From: Owenia fusiformis
Taxonomy: Eukaryota; Annelida; Polychaeta; Sabellida; Oweniidae
DNA: 64,000 bases
Reading direction: 5' to 3'
Assembly: GCA_903813345.2 (NCBI GenBank)
Contig: CAIIXF020000005.1
Coordinates: forward strand, 38,631,375 to 38,695,374
Positions 50,101 to 61,119 of the stretch are shown here, piece by piece (positions within the stretch are counted from its first letter, which is position 1; the number at the start of each line of letters is the position of its first letter). The notes beneath the pieces were generated by a model. It was not told the DNA's origin. It ran no database searches and worked only from the letters and a program-made list of their open reading frames with translations. The position numbers and the translations under genes are program-made.

Positions 50101-53100
50101 ACTCGTCATATCAAGACTTGTCAAAGTTAGAGCCTTTTCCTTTATGGGTCACCCTTAATCGTACCTGGGTACATAGGCTTGTATAATGGCATTCTTGAGT
50201 TGGCAAGTGGCGGAACTGGAATGTAAATCTTGATAAAAGTGTGAGTTCTGTTGTGCAGGTCCTTCACTTCACAGCACTCACATACATCATAGTCTGTACA
50301 GGACCCACACTGGAATAAAACATATATATTGATCAACTCTGCTGGAGACACCTTTCAAAAATCAGATATACACTGAGCATCGGCACAAACTCATTGCAAA
50401 GCCCCAAATTTCTGAAGGAGGAAACTATTGAACTGATCTTGTGTATTTTAAAAATAACTTCTTGAGCTATCACTGATTTCTTCTTCAGTTACAAAAATGT
50501 ACAAGCCCAATATAATTCATTGCCATAGACACGCATATTGCAATCTTCTCTGTGTGATTGTTTGTTTGTAAAGGTTTTTACACAACTCAAAATAAAATAA
50601 TTTCCACATAAAATGACATTAATAATTGCCCATATAGAGTAAATGAGCTGTACCTTATATCTGACTCCACATAAGGGACTCTGTCCACACAGACTACAAG
50701 TGATTCCTCTGTGCACACACCCATCTGAAATAAAAAGAAAAAAATTAGATGATGATTATTAACAGTATTTTTGTTGATTTACTTTAAACATGAAACTATG
50801 CTGTAGTTTAATTGTGGTTGTGTCATCGATACATTTCAGCTTAAAAAGATCACTTTCAGAAAAATCTATTAATCTAGAACAACACTGCAAGTGTGATGTG
50901 TTCTCTACAGAATTTTTCTGAATGAGGGGTAAATTCTCATGTTAAAGAAAAAAGAAGAAATGGCATATTTTGCATTTTCGACAGTGGACAATGGATTTTC
51001 AACTGGATGCAATTGTAATTTTGAAATTCCCAGCTTGATGCAGTGCCACATTGGTTCAACACAAAGGCCATAAGGGCATGTGTCCAGTTGCAACAGTTAA
51101 AATGGAAAGATAAAGTTTATTTCATAAGGGGAATGGAGTTTCTACAGATTTAAGTGAACACAAAGCCACATTTTCAAAGAAAGGGAGGTGTTTAAAGCAT
51201 AATAACCTTGTTCTCAAACTATCAATTTATGAGACATTATCCCTTATTCTATTGGCACATTACCACGGTGCCCATGTCAAGCTGCGCGCCTACTTAGGCG
51301 CGCAGTTTGTTTCGATCACAAACTGCGTGCCTAAGAACATTGCATCATTTAAGTTGGAGTCTGTATTTTGAAACGTAATTTAAAGACATTTATCCTGCAT
51401 TGTTTTCTTGTTCAATGCGTTCATTCTGTGGCGAATATACGAATCTTGCAAATACTAGCAAAAACTATGTGCAAATGAATCTAAGTTTTAAAACATAAGC
51501 AGATTAATGGCATTTTCGTCACTGATTTAACGGTAATTTATACGTAAATCGATCTAGCACTTTAAACATAAATGGCAAATACTTTAGACTCGTTTTATAT
51601 TTAATTCCTTACACATTTATCATGAATAATTCAAAATATTTCGAGATAAAACAGATAATCAGGAGATTAAAAATAAATAAATCACAAACTGCGCGCCTAT
51701 TTTAGCCAGAAATTACAAACTGTGCGCATACACTATTAAAACTACATATTATCATTGGAATTTCTACAGAGGCACGTGTAGGTGGTTTTCATGTAGCTTT
51801 GGAAATTTTGCTTTATCGTCAGATTCTATGAGATTTTCATATTGAAAGTCAAAATGTATAATAGAAGTGACAATTAAGTTGGGAACGAAAAAAACTTTTA
51901 TTTTCAGATCACCATCTTGGTGGATGGACTCTCATAGTGTTTCAATTATGGGGTTCTACTATTAGACACATATGTGCCTTGTATGGCGCTTATGTTTTCT
52001 AATAATACAAAACAAGCTTGGATAGGCACGCAGGTTGGAAATATTAGGCACGCAGTTTGAGAAATACATGTGAATATAGGCGCGCAGTTTGACAAGAAAA
52101 ATGTTTAAATCACGTTTATGGCGTATTATCGTTTTGAACACAAGCTTTGCTGCCTTAATCAGATGGAGTGATCCTATATATTCTAGCATACACAGACACA
52201 ATGGCTGAATAAACAGCAAATGACGATAAAAAGACATGGATATAACTTTACACTGTAAATTTTATTAAGTTCATCTTCACAGAATGGTACTATCTTTAGA
52301 ACGAGACTAACCTTGTATTTTTCGTATTTTGGCTCTTTTTAGGAGTCGTGTCCTCCCCGTCTCACATTTTGAAATATGCGCGCAGTTTGTCAGAGTTTCA
52401 AACTGCGTGCCTAGTAGGCACGCTGCTTGACATGGGCATCGTGATTACCCTTAGTGCAAAGTGTTATTCTAAGCACACATTTTTTAAGAAGTGCAATCAA
52501 TGAATGTGAAGGATATATCTACATGCAGGCGTTTCTAATCATAACCAGCAGGCAACAGGCCATTTTCACCAGTTCTTTTAACAAAATCACCAGTCCTGTT
52601 GTTTCTAGGGACTTTTCAACTTTTCTATGTTCAATTTACAATATCCATTAATTTGCCTGTTGTTTTCATTTATTTAGCCTGTTGTGAGAAATTCTAGTGA
52701 AACACATGACATGTTAAAGTAAACCATACCTCTATTCGCTTGGTCAGCTGCTATATTGTACAACAGGTCTAGCATGGACTGCTGCTCTGGGCTGGGTTGA
52801 TCTCGATTTGAATCGGACAAAACTGTGTCATTAACAAGGAACATGCTGGAACCATGACGTGCTCTACCCCCAGAACTGGTTGCCAGCCGAGCTCTACCCC
52901 CTGGGGTAGACATCAGGGAAGATTGATACAGCTGAGATAATTCCCGTTCCATCTGTCTCGAATCTTGGGCTGCATTTTCTAAAATATGAATATGATATTC
53001 TTTAGTACTGACATACCCTGACACCCAAGGGCTAGCTAGTAAGGAAAACACCCTGACTACGATAGAGAATTATGCTGTTTTGATTCTGATGGGATCTTCA

Positions 53101-53331
53101 TTACCTCCAAACAGCCTTTTAGTTGAATATGACATAAATTGTAGCTCATATACGATATTTAATTTTAATCCCTTTATGTGCAGAATATTTACCTTCAGAT
53201 TTGTAGGTTGACTCTGATTTAGTGCCTCTCTTGTCTCTATGGAGATACCATAGGGTAGCACCAGATAGTGTTAACCCTACAACTGCACCCCCTAAGAACA
53301 CACTCACTGTGTTGATTGTAGACCCACTCAT
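44200..53331 (-). CDS. Membrane-anchored ZZ zinc-finger and EF-hand protein, ten coding exons
   Basis: Exons in gene order: 53331-53193, 52978-52730, 50724-50654, 50309-50165, 48951-48886, 47270-47128, 46341-46245, 45378-45308, 44859-44675, 44383-44200; 1350 nt, 449 aa, phases consistent. Residues ~8-27 form a hydrophobic helix (VFLGGAVVGLTLSGATLWYL) without basic residues before it, so a signal anchor or membrane tether is likely. A serine/arginine linker follows. A ZZ-type zinc finger (CSLCGQSPLCGVRYKCGSC, DYDVCECC, HNRTH) is split across exons 3-4; ZZ fingers bind proteins. A canonical EF-hand loop (DRDGDRVISLHE) lies in exon 7 and a degenerate one (DLENKNSLSKEN, last acidic residue missing) in exon 8. 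The C terminus ends WFDALGTVF. I do not recognise a named orthologue; a calcium-responsive adaptor is inference. The exon ending at 46245 heads a 54-bp donor-containing repeat array. ATG at 53331 directly follows an acceptor, so a 5' exon exists upstream. Confidence 0.88.
45615..45682 (-). repeat. tRNA-derived SINE head
   Basis: On the minus strand: GGATTGGCAGAGCACTTCTA, then GGGGTTATGGGTTCAATCCC. The B box GGTTCAATCCC and A-box-like TTGGCAGAGCAC are well placed. The 3' side does not fold as a tRNA acceptor, so SINE rather than tRNA gene. In intron 7 of the ZZ/EF-hand gene, next to the 54-bp array. Confidence 0.5.
45742..46287 (-). repeat. 54-bp tandem array (ten copies) spanning an exon end and its splice donor
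   Basis: On the gene strand each unit reads TCAATCATGGCAAAGGG, AGCTTGGTGGAGAAGATACC, AT|GTAAGTACAGGGTG. The first unit is the end of the ZZ/EF-hand exon 46341-46245: about 42 bp coding (ending EKIP plus one base) and about 12 bp of intron with a GTAAGT donor. All ten copies keep GTAAGT (one reads GTAAGTTCAG). One unit near 46105 lost one base and is 53 bp. 54 is divisible by 3, so the first units read through in frame as an 18-residue module. Confidence 0.95.
46633..46815. repeat. Decayed pogo-like repeat
   Basis: GAGACTTGCATATCTAACCA at the left, GGTGTTAGGATTAAACAGG and TTTTAT at the right, with TCCCAGAGGTGTT as in the 43824 copy. Intron 6 of the ZZ/EF-hand gene. Confidence 0.45.
47900..48808 (+). 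mobile_element. 5'-truncated LINE retrotransposon with target duplication
   Basis: Encodes the C-terminal end of a LINE reverse-transcriptase protein. ILHWKSLHNIYPCNS and PLCDHCGVNDTIVHHFIKC form the RVT-associated zinc-binding motif, CDHC...H...C. The frame runs to 48150, is interrupted by a hAT element (48151-48598), and continues after one copy of the duplicated flank to a stop near 48714. An A-rich tail at 48789-48810 follows. The 15 bases AAGAAGGGACTTCTC flank the insertion at 47885-47899 and 48809-48823. It is opposite in strand to the host gene and lies about 60 bp beyond the donor of exon 48951-48886. Confidence 0.85.
48151..48598. mobile_element. hAT-like element copy 1 (TAGTGTTGTCGCG termini)
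   Basis: 448 bp with termini TAGTGTTGTCGCG and CGCGACAACACTA and subterminal CATCGATG/ACATCGCGATG words in both orientations. Flanked by GTTCAAAT at 48143-48150 and 48599-48606, an 8-bp target duplication. It sits inside the LINE, so it is younger. No transposase frame. Confidence 0.9.
48988..49908. mobile_element. 921-bp inverted-repeat element with TA flanks (Tc1/mariner-like)
   Basis: CAGTGTGTCTCAAAAAAATG at the left is mirrored by TTTTTTTTGAGACACACTG at the right. The inverted match continues for well over 100 bp (TTCAATATCTTTTATGATTT / AACTATGAAAGATATTGAA). TA borders at 48986-48987 and 49909-49910. No recognisable transposase. It begins 37 bp upstream of the acceptor of exon 48951-48886. 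Confidence 0.8.
51264..52443. mobile_element. CAC-ended DNA element with 5-bp target duplication (Transib-like candidate)
   Basis: The left end reads CACGGTGCCCATGTCAAGCT; the right end, reverse-complemented, reads CACGATGCCCATGTCAAGCA. The flanks are ATTAC at 51259-51263 and 52444-52448. Subterminal and internal GCGCGCAGTTTG / GGCACGCAGTTTG words occur at least eight times in both orientations. The length is 1180 bp with no transposase frame. CAC-starting ends with a 5-bp duplication fit the Transib superfamily; CACTA/EnSpm elements also begin CAC and have subterminal repeats but normally make 2-3 bp duplications. Intron 2 of the ZZ/EF-hand gene. Confidence 0.72.
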
Positions 53332-54362
53332 CTGAAAAAACAAAAAGTGTATCCTTACTCAGTTTGTTTATTTCGTGGTATGAGGAAAGTAGTTCTATTA
53401 AAAACCTGTTTGGGGACTTCAATGGTATACTACAGCACCATCTTTGGATAGAATACTGTAACTTGCAGACATATAATGCCCAGAATAACTGGGAAATATT
53501 TGATCATATCAGTGAACGGTAAAATATTTGGGATTATTTTCTGTGGATGTATGAGCTTGGTAGTGGTGAATTGGTCAATGTACATAAATATGATGACTTT
53601 TTGGCACTATGTAAAACAGAAGAACTTTTGATTTACATGGGATATTTTTGTTGAAATTTTTTTGGACATGAAGGTGAGATGTTTTGTTGTACATCTCTGA
53701 AATTCTTTGAAAATCGCTGGGCTGCAATTAGAGAAATTCAAATTTGAACTTTGTCAATTTAACATGCATCTCAATGGTACAAAAAGTAAGGAGAGTTCTA
53801 CCAAGAGCATAGATATTAAGATTTAAATCTGCAACATTTTAACAATCTCTTAGCATATAGTAGAGGGAGTAAATTATCAAAGAGGCACTATCATACCGTT
53901 AGGCCATTCAAAGTTTAATATATGTTTAATGCCCCCCAAATTTATGATTTAGGGAAACTTGCAGAAAACAAACAAGATATATATGTGTGTAATATATTCA
54001 AATGACAAAATAAATCTAAAATTTTGATCTTAGCTGATATTTTAGTGAAAGGAGTTCCAAGATTGAAAACTGCATGTTTTTCAGCTTCAGTGATGTCTTG
54101 ATCAAAAAAGTTCATGTGAATTCAAGAAGTGTCACTTTATCAATAATTTGCTTCATATGAGCATGGGCTTTTGAAAGCCCATGATATGAGTTATGGTATT
54201 TTTACTCTTGAATAATATAAAATCCGAATAGAAATACAACAAAGAAAAGTTTGTTATTTATTTGTTTTTTTCACCTCTTAGGTCTCATCCTCCTAAGATT
54301 TGACACTTAATCAGGATGTTACAGGAATAATTAACTTTGAATGACCTTAGCTGCAGATATTG

Positions 54363-54408
54363 TCGTTGCATTGTATTGTATTGTATCATATCGTATGTAT
54401 TGTATAGC
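54363..54408. repeat. Pentanucleotide TGTAT-like microsatellite
   Basis: Imperfect TTGTA/TGTAT repeats, e.g. GCATTGTATTGTATTGTATC. Confidence 0.6.
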
Positions 54409-55039
54409 TTTACGGCCCATATTTAAATGGAGATACAAGTTATTGTTTTTTACAAGATAGAAAATAAGTGTATAATATACAACAGGTGCACCATTCACAA
54501 ATGTTTTTAATTACTTTTGAATAAATAGATGGCATTTATAGTCAACACATAGACCAAAAGTAAATGAATATCAAGTTATAAGAATATCTTCACCACTTGA
54601 TGATTTGGAAAATAGCAAAAATGTAATGGCTTCCTTTAGTGGGGGCAGAGCTGTTTAACTTAAAAGTTGTCTAACTCATTCAGAGGTTGGTTCAAAATTA
54701 AACACTGAGCACAGGGTAAATCCCCACTGACACTTACATTGTCCAAAAAACATTAAAATCATAATCTTGTGAATGGTCAAATAAGCCCCAGGGTGAAGTA
54801 GCCCATGTCACAGTTAGACAAAAGATCATTAGATCTACTATTGTTTTTTCGTGCAATTATTATTTTGAGTTATAAATTAAAGATGATTTTTCACAATTGA
54901 TAGCAATTGTTTATTCCAGAAATAATCTGTGCACTAAATACTAGCCAACTCCCCTCAGAAGAGCCCATCATGCAAAATAAGTTTCTTGGAAGGGCTCCTA
55001 GGCTGAACCCTCAGAAAATGATACCAAATGTCTTAAAAG

Positions 55040-55365
55040 TGGCCCAATGCCATACAAAATGACCAAATATAGGGCTATAGGGCTAATGCCATAAAAATGT
55101 CCAAATATAGGACCAATGCCATTCAAAATGTCCAAATTATTATAAGACAAATGTCATCCAAAATGTCCAAATATAGGACCAATACCATACTGAATGTCCT
55201 TATATAGAACCAAAACCATACTAAATGTCCAAATATAGAAGGGAATGCCATACAAAATGTCCAAATATAGAAATGTCCAAATATAGAACCAATGCCATAC
55301 CAAATGTCCAAATATAGAACCAATGCAAAACTAAATGTCCAAATATAGAACCAATGGCATTTTCG
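55040..55365. repeat. ~30-bp minisatellite
   Basis: About ten irregular copies of AATGCCATACAAAATGTCC followed by AAATATAGAACC. Unit length varies and several copies are partial. Confidence 0.8.
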
Positions 55366-55867
55366 AATCGAACATCCACTTTACTTAGAGCAAGTTTATA
55401 CTAGTCACAAGAAGGGTTGCAAAACTTGATCTAAGCTTATGATTGGTCCAACCTTGGCTACTATCTGAGAAAGAGCTCATATTCAAAAGTTGAAGAAGAC
55501 CTCGGAGAGACGTCAGATCTTTAAAAAAAAGATCCAAAACAACCTCAAATTTAGGACATGTGTGATGTATCTTCCATGACATACTGATGCTAGAAAGTAG
55601 AAAAAATATTTTAAACTTCAAGGGCTAGATTTTTCAAGGCATTCTCTACTCATACCAGATTCTAAAATTTGGGTGTATTGCCATACCGAATGTTAGAAAA
55701 GATACCCCATGTGTGCCAAGGATCTGCATCAAGGTTTATATACAGATGAAATGACCCTGGATGGCAAGTTGCTACTATGGCTTAAACCCACCGAGCCCTC
55801 CCCCTCCCTGCTATGAGGTGCCCATAAAGTCCATTTATAATTACAATACAAAAATCAGATGTGTTAT

Positions 55868-56359
55868 TACTGTAGATTGGGTTAATTTGGCGCTACTTAA
55901 TTTGGCGATTTTGCTATTTTTGGCATATTGGCGGCTATTTAATTTGGCGGATATGCAAAAAAAAATTTTAATTAACTTACGCGTTGTTTGCGAATTTTAT
56001 GTTCATTTTTTCTTTTGAGGACCACTGGCAATATTCACCACGTTTGTACATTTTTGTGAGATCATCCTTTACATTTTGCACCTCGATTGATGCTGCTACT
56101 ATACTGCACTTTTCCTTTCTAGTTTTTCCCTGAGTATTAATAAGTGACTGACCAGTTCTGAGCCAATTTATGAGAGACATTTTTTTCATATTTTTGGAAA
56201 AAACTAAACCGGAAGTGACCTAAATACACTCGACGAAATACCCTAGATAATTCCCGGGGATTCATTCTAAATTTTGGCGAAGATTTATGTTGGCGAATTT
56301 TTCAATTTCGCCAAATTCGCCAAATTAAAGCGGGCGCCAAATTAACCCAATCTACAGTA
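55868..56359. mobile_element. 492-bp inverted-repeat element with perfect 26-bp ends
   Basis: Left end TACTGTAGATTGGGTTAATT and onward to TTGGCGC; the right end is its exact inverse over 26 bases. The outermost TA pairs can be read as the target duplication of a Tc1/mariner-type element. The interior repeats AATTTGGCG. No coding frame. A decayed relative lies near 21245-21580. Confidence 0.82.
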
Positions 56360-56387
56360 TCCAACATCCAAAAAGCTCATTTCCATG

Positions 56388-57032
56388 TTTGTCCCGAAAG
56401 TATGCCCCCCCCCCACTAGGCAGACATATTCCATAGTAGTCCTCAAAGTATGTGTCATATATCATTTTAAAGCTTTTCCAAAGTTAATTTGATTTGCCAA
56501 GTATCATGGTTTAACTCCCAAATGGGAAAAAGTTACAGTCATTTTATAAGTTAGTGTTTTGTCAAAATAAAGTTCAATTTTACACCACATTACTAGTCAA
56601 TGAGCCCCCCCCTTGGTCATGTTAACAGTAGCAATTATTTTCAGATATGACCTTAAAAGCCCTTCAAATAGGGGTGTGGAATTTTATAACCCTATTAAAA
56701 ATTGATAAGGGACAAGAAGAGTTTCCTTAGAGTTTCTACCCTCACCATTCTCTTTTTCCAACTCAATATCCACTGACCCGAAAAGAATTGCTGCTGTTAA
56801 GATGGCCCGGGAAGACACATTGACTAGTGATTTGGTGTAAAATTGAACTTAATTTTGACCAAACACTAAATTTTGAAATGCCTGTAACTTTTTTCGATTT
56901 GGAAGTTAAACCATGATACTTGGCAAATCAATGTGACTTTGGATAAGCTTTAAAATTATATATGACACATACTATGAGGACACTGGAATATGTCTGCCTA
57001 GGGGGGGGGCATACTTTCGGGACACCCTGTAT
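56388..57032. mobile_element. Inverted-repeat element with ~220-bp arms
   Basis: Arms about 56388-56610 and 56815-57020 are inverted copies (for example CAGACATATTCC / GGAATATGTCTG and CAAGTATCATGGTTTAACT / GTTAAACCATGATACTTGG), with about 200 bp between. The right end reads CATACTTTCGGGACACCCTG followed by TA. The left end has lost part of this terminus and abuts the previous element. Confidence 0.7.
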
Positions 57033-60025
57033 ATCTTTTATTGACTCTTTATATGTCATGACCTGACATATTAGTCATTACAAAATGAAATTGTACAAAA
57101 CTACACAACACTACACTACACTACCATCAAATGATTCCACATAACATTTTGTGCAAAATATTTCTTTATAATAGTTGAATGTTGCTAATTCTAACTAATT
57201 TCTGAAATGTATTTTCCAAATTGGCCATTTTTGGCTGAAATAAAACTTTTCGTGTGAAACGAAATTTTTGTCGAATAGATTAACGAACTCCCATGCAGTA
57301 TAGGAATAGTATAATGAAGACTTTAACTGCCATGGAGTATGATAAATTGAAAGCCATCTTAGTAAATGTATTCACTGTAATATTAAATGGAGAATAGTAT
57401 ATGCCTTGTTTAGTGTACTTATCAACTGTGTTTCCTTCAGTGTTTCGACAGCTTAATATCGACATGATTTCGGATTTGCCATTTCGATGTAACTTCAAGC
57501 CGAGACCAACATTTCCCAAAAGCCATCTCCAATACTTTACATCATCGAGGACACAGGGGTATTTGGGATGATGTGTTCTTATTCATAAGGTATGTATGCT
57601 TGCTTCGATCTCATTATTTATTCAAGGAGTATCATCATAGATACATGAATTAATTACAAGCACTGGTCAAAATTGCACAACCATTTCATTTTCTGAGTAG
57701 CTGTCGGAATATGCATGGACGTAAACCTAATTGCGAGCCACAAGAAAGTGGCGTAGCCAGGATTTGACAGGAGGGGGTTCGAATATTTTCAGCAAAATTA
57801 TTTTGGAGCCACCTAACGGTGAATTTGGTGAAAATTTGCTTACATTTTGCCAAATTTGCCAAATTTGGTCCAGTTTATTAATTTTTCCAGTTTGCTAGAA
57901 TTTAAAAAATTTACTTTGCCAAACAATTGTAAAAGAAAGCAAAAACAGAAATATCCCAATTTTTTACCAGTTTCATTCATTTATTTAGAACATTTAAGGG
58001 CAAAAATCTACAGAACCTTTTTAAAAAAAGGCCTGATTTAAATCTCTTTAAAATTTATATTTAAAACTCTTTCTGGATAGGTCAGAAAAATAAATCCATA
58101 GAAAATAGCTTGAGGACATAACAGACCACAAAATTACAGAAATTATCAGACACAGAACCCCCCCCCAAAAAAAACACTTTCACATGTTCAAAATTCTCTG
58201 ATTTATGTCATAAATGAGGGACCACTATATCCCAATCAGTTTCTTCTTGGTAAGTATATGCTTTATTTGTGCAATTGAACCCCCACCTCAAAAACAACTT
58301 TTCATGTACTTTTCATGTATGATTTAAAGAAATAACCCAAGAATAAAAACATGATTATCTACATACATGTTGATACTTTAATACAAAATGGAATTCATCA
58401 TGATTATGGCAATAATGAAAGTGAACATTCCCCCACAAATTATATTTTTATTGGAATGTGTTCTTGAATAATTACCTACAATGCAATACTTGAATAGAAC
58501 ATTTTGATACCTCTTTTTCTTATTGGTCTTTTTTGTTTACTTTTACATGAGATTAAAAATGTTTATGCTTCAATAATATTGAAATTTGAGTTTTATTCAA
58601 GATAATATTAAAACATATACATTTATCTAATACCTTTTGAAATATTTTCATAAAAAGGGAAGCATGGCACTGCTCATTTGAAGTTCTCATGTTTATAACA
58701 CAGAGTTGCATACTCTTCTCTTGAAAGCCCATGCTTATATCTCAAATATCTTAGGTAATCATAAAATGATAAATTACTGAAATACTGCAAAAATTAACTC
58801 AAAATTTGGGGGTTCACATTATTGCCAGAAAAGGTGGGTTCAATTTTTTTAGACAAGATGGGGGGGGGGGCTTCACACAAACCCTCCGAACCCCCTCTCC
58901 ATACGGCCCTGCAAAACATGTCAAATAAGAAATAAGGCCCAGAGACTACTTTTAATACTTGCCTGTAATAGTCTGTGGTTCCTCAGAAAATATCATATTG
59001 ACAATTGTTCATTTTGGATTATTACTTCATTAGGTTCTGGACAAACAAGATTTAGACCATTGGGATTTTGGAACATTGGCATTCGAAGATTGGGTTTCAG
59101 GCCAATGAGATTCGAACTGTTGTGTTCCATTCACATTGGATTACACATGAGTGCGATTTTCAATGCCGCACTACCGCTTTATTAAACATTTATGCAGTGT
59201 TGCAAAATGATAGATATGTATGATATTAAGTTATACAACAAGGCTTTTTGAACTATAATCCCCAAATCCGAAGAAATCTTTAGTTGGAAATGCCATCCAA
59301 TTCCAGTGACGTCACTGATTTCCCACAAATTGCTCAGACGCCATTGAAGATCGAAAAAATATAAATAATGTAACTTTGAATCTCCGATTATCTTTCTGAT
59401 TATTGAATAGAATGGATCGTGTAACTATGCTCGAGCGCTGGTGGAATATCAGAAGCTGAGAAACTGTCATTTTTGTCAAGATTCACGCTAGTTTTATAAG
59501 AATTTGTTGAAATTTTGTTCGAGCAATCTTCCGCCAATATGATGCTATACCACTGTGGTCCAAAACGTCATAAAAAAGTAACATTGAAATAAAGCCGATG
59601 CGTTTTAAAGATGTCACTGCGCTAGAGGATATATGCACTTTTCGTTCTGCGTAATCGTCATAACAACCATTGCCATGATGGGGAATTTATGAAAATTGGT
59701 AACTAATCTTCGTTTTTATGTTTAAACAACAATAGAATGCAAGAATTATATGTAGAATTATTTGAATGTAATCTAGTAATGTAGTTTGATTGGGAGATTG
59801 GTGGTTGATAATAAGTGTTTCCCGGAATACATAGAATTTTCACAATACATTTCTATCAGATCTAAAATTGTCAGTTTTCGTGCAAAAGTCCTGAAATGTT
59901 CGCAGAAGTTAAAAAAATATAAACAAAATTTCTCAGATTTTATTTTTTTCAAATAGACGCATTATCTTGAAGTTGTGGCAGGTTTAGTGCCAATGCATAA
60001 CAAAGCGACAGTGGGCTTATTCAAC
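57033..60025. other. Repeat-rich stretch without recognised exons
   Basis: Contains a possible terminal-inverted-repeat element (57748-58912) and degenerate GATTGGGTTT / ATTGGGATT words around 59040-59140. A minus-strand 79-codon frame at 57280-57519 shows no family resemblance. Confidence 0.5.
57748..58912. repeat. Possible DNA element with GGGGGTTCG-bearing ends
   Basis: GTGGCGTAGCCAGGATTTG then AGGAGGGGGTTCG at the left; CGAACCCCCTCTCC then ATACGGCCCTGC at the right. The match is partial and no target duplication was found. Confidence 0.35.
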
Positions 60026-60569
60026 TAGGGCCGTGCCATTCGACCGGAATCGGTCCGAACCGCGGACTTTTGTTAAAATACCGGAATTCGGAATTTTAAT
60101 ATCATGTTCCGAAGGGTTTCGGAACAATATCGGACCCTTACCTTAGTACTTGCTTTGAATCGTTAATATCCGTGACCATTGTTCCTCCAGTGATGTTTTC
60201 CTTCAAACTACATCCAATTTGCATGTGTATTACTCGCATAAACAAAATAAATAGCGGAGAAATCAACAGAAATCAAGTTTTGTTTTACGAACTTTGACCT
60301 TCGGATTTCATTGGAAGTAGGAATCGACGGGGCGAAAATACTCATAGATAAATGAATAAATTTACTTTTCCATGACGTCTTACAATCTAACAGCGTTAAT
60401 TAATTACATTTTAACTCTTACAATATCAGATTAATTGATTTAGAAGAAATTATCTTCCCCATAATTATTTTCATTTGTGAACCAAAAGGGGTTCCGAAAG
60501 TTCCGATTCCGTGAGACCAAGTTCCGGTTCCGATTCCGAACCGTCCGAACCGGTTCCGGCACAGCCCTA
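60026..60569. mobile_element. hAT-like element (TAGGGCCGTGCC termini)
   Basis: Begins TAGGGCCGTGCCATTCGACC and ends GGCACAGCCCTA, inverted. Flanked by TATTCAAC at 60018-60025 and 60570-60577, a perfect 8-bp duplication. CCGAACCG words recur near both ends. 544 bp, noncoding. Confidence 0.85.
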
Positions 60570-60645
60570 TATTCAACAAAGCCATAATAAAATTATATTG
60601 TCACAAACTGGCCAAGATACACAGCAAAATGCACAAGAAACTCAC

Positions 60646-60888
60646 CTTTTTACGATAATTCCAAAAAGTTTGAGCAATCCGTAATTTGTTTTTCACAAAT
60701 TCACTCCTCTCTCGAAAAACAGTAGAACAACTCTCACGTTCATTCAAAGAGGGCGCCACGCTGCTAACCCCGTCAGACAAATCCCCGGACCACAGTGTAC
60801 ATTCACTATGATGTAATCCTCGACCAATGAAATTAGCGGATCGTGACCTTTGACTTTGCAGTCTCCGGACCATAGGCCCCGGGAACAT
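60646..60888 (-). CDS. Candidate 5' exon of the ZZ/EF-hand gene (uncertain coding)
   Basis: A minus-strand open frame of 81 codons ends exactly in phase 0 at a strong donor, AAAAAG|GTGAGT, and would join in frame to the ATG that opens the exon at 53331. Its peptide (ending KNKLRIAQTFWNYRKK) resembles nothing I know. It may instead be a 5' untranslated exon, with translation starting at the 53331 ATG, or belong to an unrelated transcript. A CCAAT box (CATTGG on this strand) lies within it at about 60827. The hairpin at 60861-60992 overlaps its 5' end. Confidence 0.3.
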
Positions 60889-60992
60889 GTATAAAATAGC
60901 GAGTCGACATCTGTATTACTACTTCTTCTTCTAGTAATACAGATGTCGACTCGCTATTTTATACATGTTCACGGGGCCTATGCTCCGGACGT
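60861..60992. repeat. Long perfect hairpin with TATA motifs in both arms
   Basis: The arms 60883-60921 and 60932-60970 are exact inverted repeats over 39 bp around a 10-base loop CTTCTTCTTC. Pairing continues outward with few mismatches through GGCCCC/GGGGCC and CCGGA/TCCGG to about 60 bp per arm. Each arm holds TATAAAATAGCGAGTCGAC, so a TATA-like box faces both directions. Confidence 0.85.
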
Positions 60993-61119
60993 TTCGTTCA
61001 GAGTAATCGACTCGTTCTGCTGGCCAATGAAAATTTGTCCCTTCCAAAGCGATGCATCATGTGAGACATTTATGTAAATTACCATCTGAACTCTTATCGC
61101 AAATATGTCTATTGAGTTT

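Larger units (their letters stand above)
53332..60645 (-). other. Likely first intron of the ZZ/EF-hand gene
   Basis: Because the ATG exon starts at an acceptor, sequence upstream of 53331 must be intronic up to a 5' exon, possibly at 60646. It carries no recognised coding exon, and is filled with inverted-repeat elements, a ~30-bp minisatellite and simple repeats. The extent depends on the 5' exon being correct. Confidence 0.4.

Noticed and set aside
57280-57519. Minus-strand 79-codon frame MGNVGLGLKLHRNGKSE...
   Set aside because: No family resemblance, no supporting splice structure, and the second half is generic hydrophobic AT-rich translation.
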